DNA of 64,000 nucleotides from Atopsyche davidsoni (taxonomy: Eukaryota; Arthropoda; Insecta; Trichoptera; Hydrobiosidae). Below are positions 60,190 through 64,000 of this stretch, in pieces (the first letter of the stretch is position 1; each line of letters starts with the position of its first letter). The stretch lies in NCBI GenBank assembly GCA_022113835.1, contig JAILWY010000019.1:1488001-1552000 (forward strand), read 5' to 3'. Below the pieces are notes generated by a model, which worked only from the letters and a program-made list of their open reading frames with translations, was not told the DNA's origin and searched no databases. The translations under genes and the position numbers were made by a program.

Positions 60190-60991
60190 TTTTTTTTCTT
60201 CAAAGTTTAAGCTTCATCAACGTCTAAACGTTTTCAATTGGGTTTGCGCCAGGAGATTGTGAGGGCCAATCCAAGACCTCGATGCCTTTATCTTGTTTCC
60301 ACGCGTTGCATAGGCGACTTCGGTGTTTGGGGTCATCATCTTCTTGTAATATCCATGATTCACTTGGGCCTGGGATCAGTCTTTGGGCAAATGGTAATAA
60401 TGCTTTCTGGTATATTTGGTTCATCCTTACAGCATTCAAAGTTCCGGTAAACAAGTTCAAATTGCCAAAACCACGTTTTGAGAAGCATCCCCAAACATGC
60501 AACTTTACCGGATGTTTAACAGTTTTTTCGACCAGTCTGTTATCGGCAGTTGACCAAGCACGAGGTGAGATACTAGTTGCCCAAAACGAAGCTTCGTCAA
60601 AAAAAGATTATCTTGTCCCAGTCGCGGTCTTTGTTTTCTTGTGCCCAGAACATTCTTTTTTTAGCGTGCTTTTCTGAAAGAAGCGGTTTCATCAATGTGC
60701 AACAGTATTTTAACTTAATCTCCATTAAAAGTCTTATTATTATAGTTAGAGATATATTGAGTCTTTTTTGATCGCAAGATCGCAAATCCTTATCCGCTTA
60801 TCCTTGGCGGACGACGTCTTTTTTGTTTTACCACTTTCTGGTAGGTCATCGAAGTATTTTGTTTCTAAATATCGGTTCACCCACTTGGTCACAAACGTTT
60901 TTGACTTATTCATATACTTTGCGTGACATTTTTGGTCCTTTAGGGTGCGAACAAAGGAACACTGCCTTATAGCGGGAAGCATACGCGCCAC
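60190..60991 (-). pseudogene. Broken Tc1-like transposase (DD34E type)
   Basis: On the minus strand an N-terminal helix-turn-helix part (60991-60746, with SKTFVTKWVNRYLETKYFDDLPESG) is followed in other frames by a part ending FWAQENKDRDW. The catalytic part FFDEASFW follows, then VKLHVWGCFSKRGFGNLNLF, ILQEDDDPKHRSRL and DWPSQSPGANPIEN. The three acidic residues (D in FFDE, D in QEDDDPKH, E in NPIEN) keep Tc1 spacing. Frame changes, one in a T run near 60600, and loss of the extreme C-terminus make it a pseudogene. Possible ends of the element lie near 60050 (AAGGTGTCCAGATTCC) and 61265. Confidence 0.85.
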
Positions 60992-63637
60992 TTATCTCTG
61001 AAAATGTGCACTCTGTGCGAAGTGAACACGAAAACTGAATAGTTTTTACGATGCATTAAGGACAAAATGTTGGGCTACCTGCTCGTTTCTTTTGTTTTGC
61101 AAAAAAACTCCGAAAACATTTTTTTACAGTGACTACGTTCTTGTAAAACACACTGTATATTAACATTTGCCATTGCTTTTATCTGCTTATGATCACACGT
61201 GGGTAGGAAAAAATCCCAGCAAGATTTTTTTATGACTTGAGCGCTGTGTTTTCTTTGGTACACCCCCCTGCCGAGTTATTTGATATTTTCAAGAATGCAT
61301 ATATTACAAAGCAGATAAAAACAGACGTATTTTATATTTAAACAACGTTAATCAGAGTACATACCAATACATAATTTTCTTAATCTGGATTGTAAAGATA
61401 CTAGTTTTACTATAAATATTCCATTTACTATCAAGACATAAAACTATCAAGTCAAATAAACAAAAAAATTGTTTATGTTAACTAGAACTTAAAATAAATA
61501 TGCAACATTATAACAATTTATAACAATTATAACAAATTTGATTAATTAAAACATATTGAATTTCACAAAATAAATATTTGGTTAAACATGTAAAGATTGT
61601 TGAAGTTATAATTAGTATAAGTTATATTATATTCATCAAATAAGTACGACGATTGAAAGGATTCTTTTTATTCTTCAAAAAGCACTCGCAATATGAAAGC
61701 AAATAAATTACATTACACCTTTTTTTAGGAGCCGTCACTGGATGATCCTTAATTGAAAATACCTTGCGCCAGCACATTTTTTTAAATCAGTTAAAGCTTA
61801 TCCACTGCAAGTTTGATTTGGTAGCCTTCGTAATGAAATCATTGGTTTTTTATCTTTTCTAGCGAGAATATTACTTGAAAAACTTAATAACGAATTATTG
61901 GCTTTAGCGAGAATCCTTTGACCGAGAAAACCTCATGACGACATGAATAAATAAATTCATCACTATTTTTCGATGTTTTTAATTAAAAATAAGTTTGTAT
62001 TTTAAAGTAGAGTGCAATAGTTTTAATGTCACTTTTCATGAGGGTCTGTGGAGCTGGATTTTCCAAAAGCTCCATTTAAATTGTTACTCGCAAAGCGCAT
62101 CGAGTTCGTTTTATTTAAAAGGAAAACATGCATTGGGAAATACCTGGATAGAGAGTACGAGCAGAAAATTCATTTCATTGGTGGTTAATTTTGACGCAAC
62201 TTGTTCGCAGAGTGAACGTACTTATCAAAATGAGCATTTAAAACTCAATATTTCTTTGGTTTTGATCATATTTGATCGAATTTGATGAAATTTATCGTTG
62301 ATAAAAATATTCATACATTCGCATTCACAAAATGTATCAACGTATATTATACATCTTTCAACATTTTATCTGATTATAAAGCCAAGATTCACAGTACGAT
62401 TGTTGTGGATCTTGAGAATAGAGTCACAGTTGATCAACATGTTTTTATTTTGTGGATCACAGATATTAGTAAATGTAATAAAAAAACGTATCAAGTGAGA
62501 AATCAATCCACCGATAGAATGTGATATTAGAAATAAATAAAGATTCGTATTTTGTACAATTTGGGAATGTAGTACGATTGAGTGGCGATATACGCATGTC
62601 GCTTCAATGGAAGGGATGCATTTCGACAATACACATTTTAAGTGCACTTTGGTTATGAGGAAATGCGGAACACTCTAGTTCACCCGCGTTCTTCAATTGG
62701 TTTTGTTTTACTACTCACGCCGTAGAGTCGACACACGAGTTATGATGACGTCACCGTCAAGTTGCTGCGCCCACTGAGCGTTTGGCTTGCGGGGTTTACG
62801 TTAAGCCGACATTGCTTTATCTTCCATTCGTAAAGAGACTGCACTTTGTTAATATTGTAGTCTACATAATTCATATCATTCAAAAGAAAAACAAAATGAA
62901 CACGGAACAAAGCAAAAGACAAGTTATAAATCTGTATAAACACACATACTCTTATAGTGTAGTTGACTACAATTTTAAAATTAAAGTTTTTTTATGTTTC
63001 ATACTCAGTTTTGGTTAATGTCGTTTTGCTGAAAATCTAACCAAGGCGATTATAAAAACTGTAATGTAAAAATTAATAGAACACGATACATCTGATGATG
63101 GTGTGCTGGTTTGCATCTTTTATTTAGTCAGGTCTCCACGAAAGAAAACAAACACCGGGCGCACCGGAGCTGCTTGCCAGTCTGCTTACGTATTCCTGCG
63201 AGAACGACCTTTGACAAATCGATTTCAGCTTTTCTAGGTCGGAACTTACTTCTCACGTTTGAAGTAAACCGGATGACAATTAAGGGTGAAATAGCCACCT
63301 GTCACTCAGGCTTAGGGCGCCGGGAGCCGAACGGGGACCGACGCCGAAAGAGGAAATACAATATTCCGCATCGGAACCGATGTTGTTCATTACATTAGTG
63401 CGTTGAATTATTGGGAAATTTGCGATATGTCTGCACATTCATTCCCAGTGGTTGAAGATTTTGTTTAAACATATCAACTATATTGAGTGGATAAAGTCTT
63501 AATTTTAAAGCGCTGAGTTTACTGGATATATATTCAGCGTGCATATGCGTAGTTTTTATTTAGCTTCAACGATTTAGTTTAGCACCACTGCGCTAGAAAA
63601 AACAAGCCGCAGCATCAGTTTAAATTAACAGCACACA

Positions 63638-63639
<2 letters not shown>
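60992..63639. other. AT-rich DNA, no gene recognised
   Basis: 60992-61270 is probably the rest of the Tc1 element. Longer frames at 61995-62285, 62282-62524 and 63111-63398 carry no family features. A GC-richer patch occurs at 63140-63380. Confidence 0.4.

Positions 63640-63705
<66 letters not shown>
63640..63705. repeat. (TA)n microsatellite
   Basis: About 33 uninterrupted TA dinucleotides. A second run of about 10 lies at 63786-63806. Confidence 0.95.
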
Positions 63706-63709
<4 letters not shown>

Positions 63710-64000
63710 TTGTAATTAAATATAATAACCCAATTTAAATATTATTTTATACAATCGGATACACACTCTCGCACACAAATTTACCATATATATATATATA
63801 TATATACACCAACATGAGCATTGATTTATCACTATAGAATAGCTAGGTAGTTAGATTAAACAGTTAAATAATATGAATAAAAAGAATAGAGCGACGCGGC
63901 GTAACGTATCCGATTATATAATTATATAAAATAAACAACAAATAGCTTTCTTTCAACATATTACGGTCTTTACGCCGATGAGGCGGTTAGTTTGACTTTC

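Noticed and set aside
61995..63398. Several frames of 66-96 codons near the right end
   Set aside because: No recognisable domain, no splice-site pattern and no codon bias.

Overview
The window is AT-rich nuclear DNA of an arthropod, most likely an insect. The evidence is spliced genes with GT-AG introns, a facilitated sugar/trehalose-transporter-type MFS gene, a secreted ADA2/ADGF gene, a cathepsin B gene, many insect-type transposon remnants (LINE, hAT, Tc1) and a short interstitial TTAGG run. I could not fix the order. There are no bacterial-style operons, no CRISPR array and no rRNA genes.

Layout: (1) about 0.56-8.85 kb, plus strand: a multi-exon sugar transporter whose introns carry LINE relics, a hAT MITE with target-site duplication and a 0.6 kb fold-back element. 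(2) 10.25-13.7 kb, minus strand: a complete six-coding-exon cathepsin B gene, convergent with the transporter, with a 5' UTR exon and a TATA box. (3) 14.28-18.24 kb: a young, apparently intact, very compact LTR retrotransposon with identical 119-bp LTRs, a 5-bp duplication ATGCC, gag, a -1 frameshift signal, and pol in the order PR-RT-RH-IN. It sits inside an older open frame. (4) 20.98-22.53 kb, minus strand: an intronless 516-aa adenosine-deaminase-related growth factor. (5) 24.83-24.96 kb: a perfect 65-bp-arm inverted repeat. (6) 25.93-27.43 kb: ten tandem copies of a 150-bp satellite. (7) 35.6-36.2 kb, minus strand: two terminal exons of a CCN-family (CTGF/CYR61-like) cystine-knot protein with an enlarged loop. 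(8) 36.3-64 kb: gene-poor DNA with short GC-rich islands, a deleted hAT element with perfect target-site duplication, a possible tRNA-derived SINE, a broken Tc1-type transposase and TA microsatellites.

The host genes are individually expressed eukaryotic genes with no evident shared pathway. The sugar transporter acts at the plasma membrane. Cathepsin B acts in lysosomes or the gut lumen. ADGF breaks down extracellular adenosine, and the CCN protein is matricellular. The most unusual object is the LTR retrotransposon. Its gag start codon lies inside the LTR, no conventional primer-binding site follows the LTR, perfect palindromes flank the internal region at both LTR borders, it has a textbook GGGAAAC slippery site, and a hexapeptide minisatellite separates protease from reverse transcriptase. 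Exon boundaries come from splice-site and reading-frame consistency read by eye. Family assignments come from motif recognition, not database searches.
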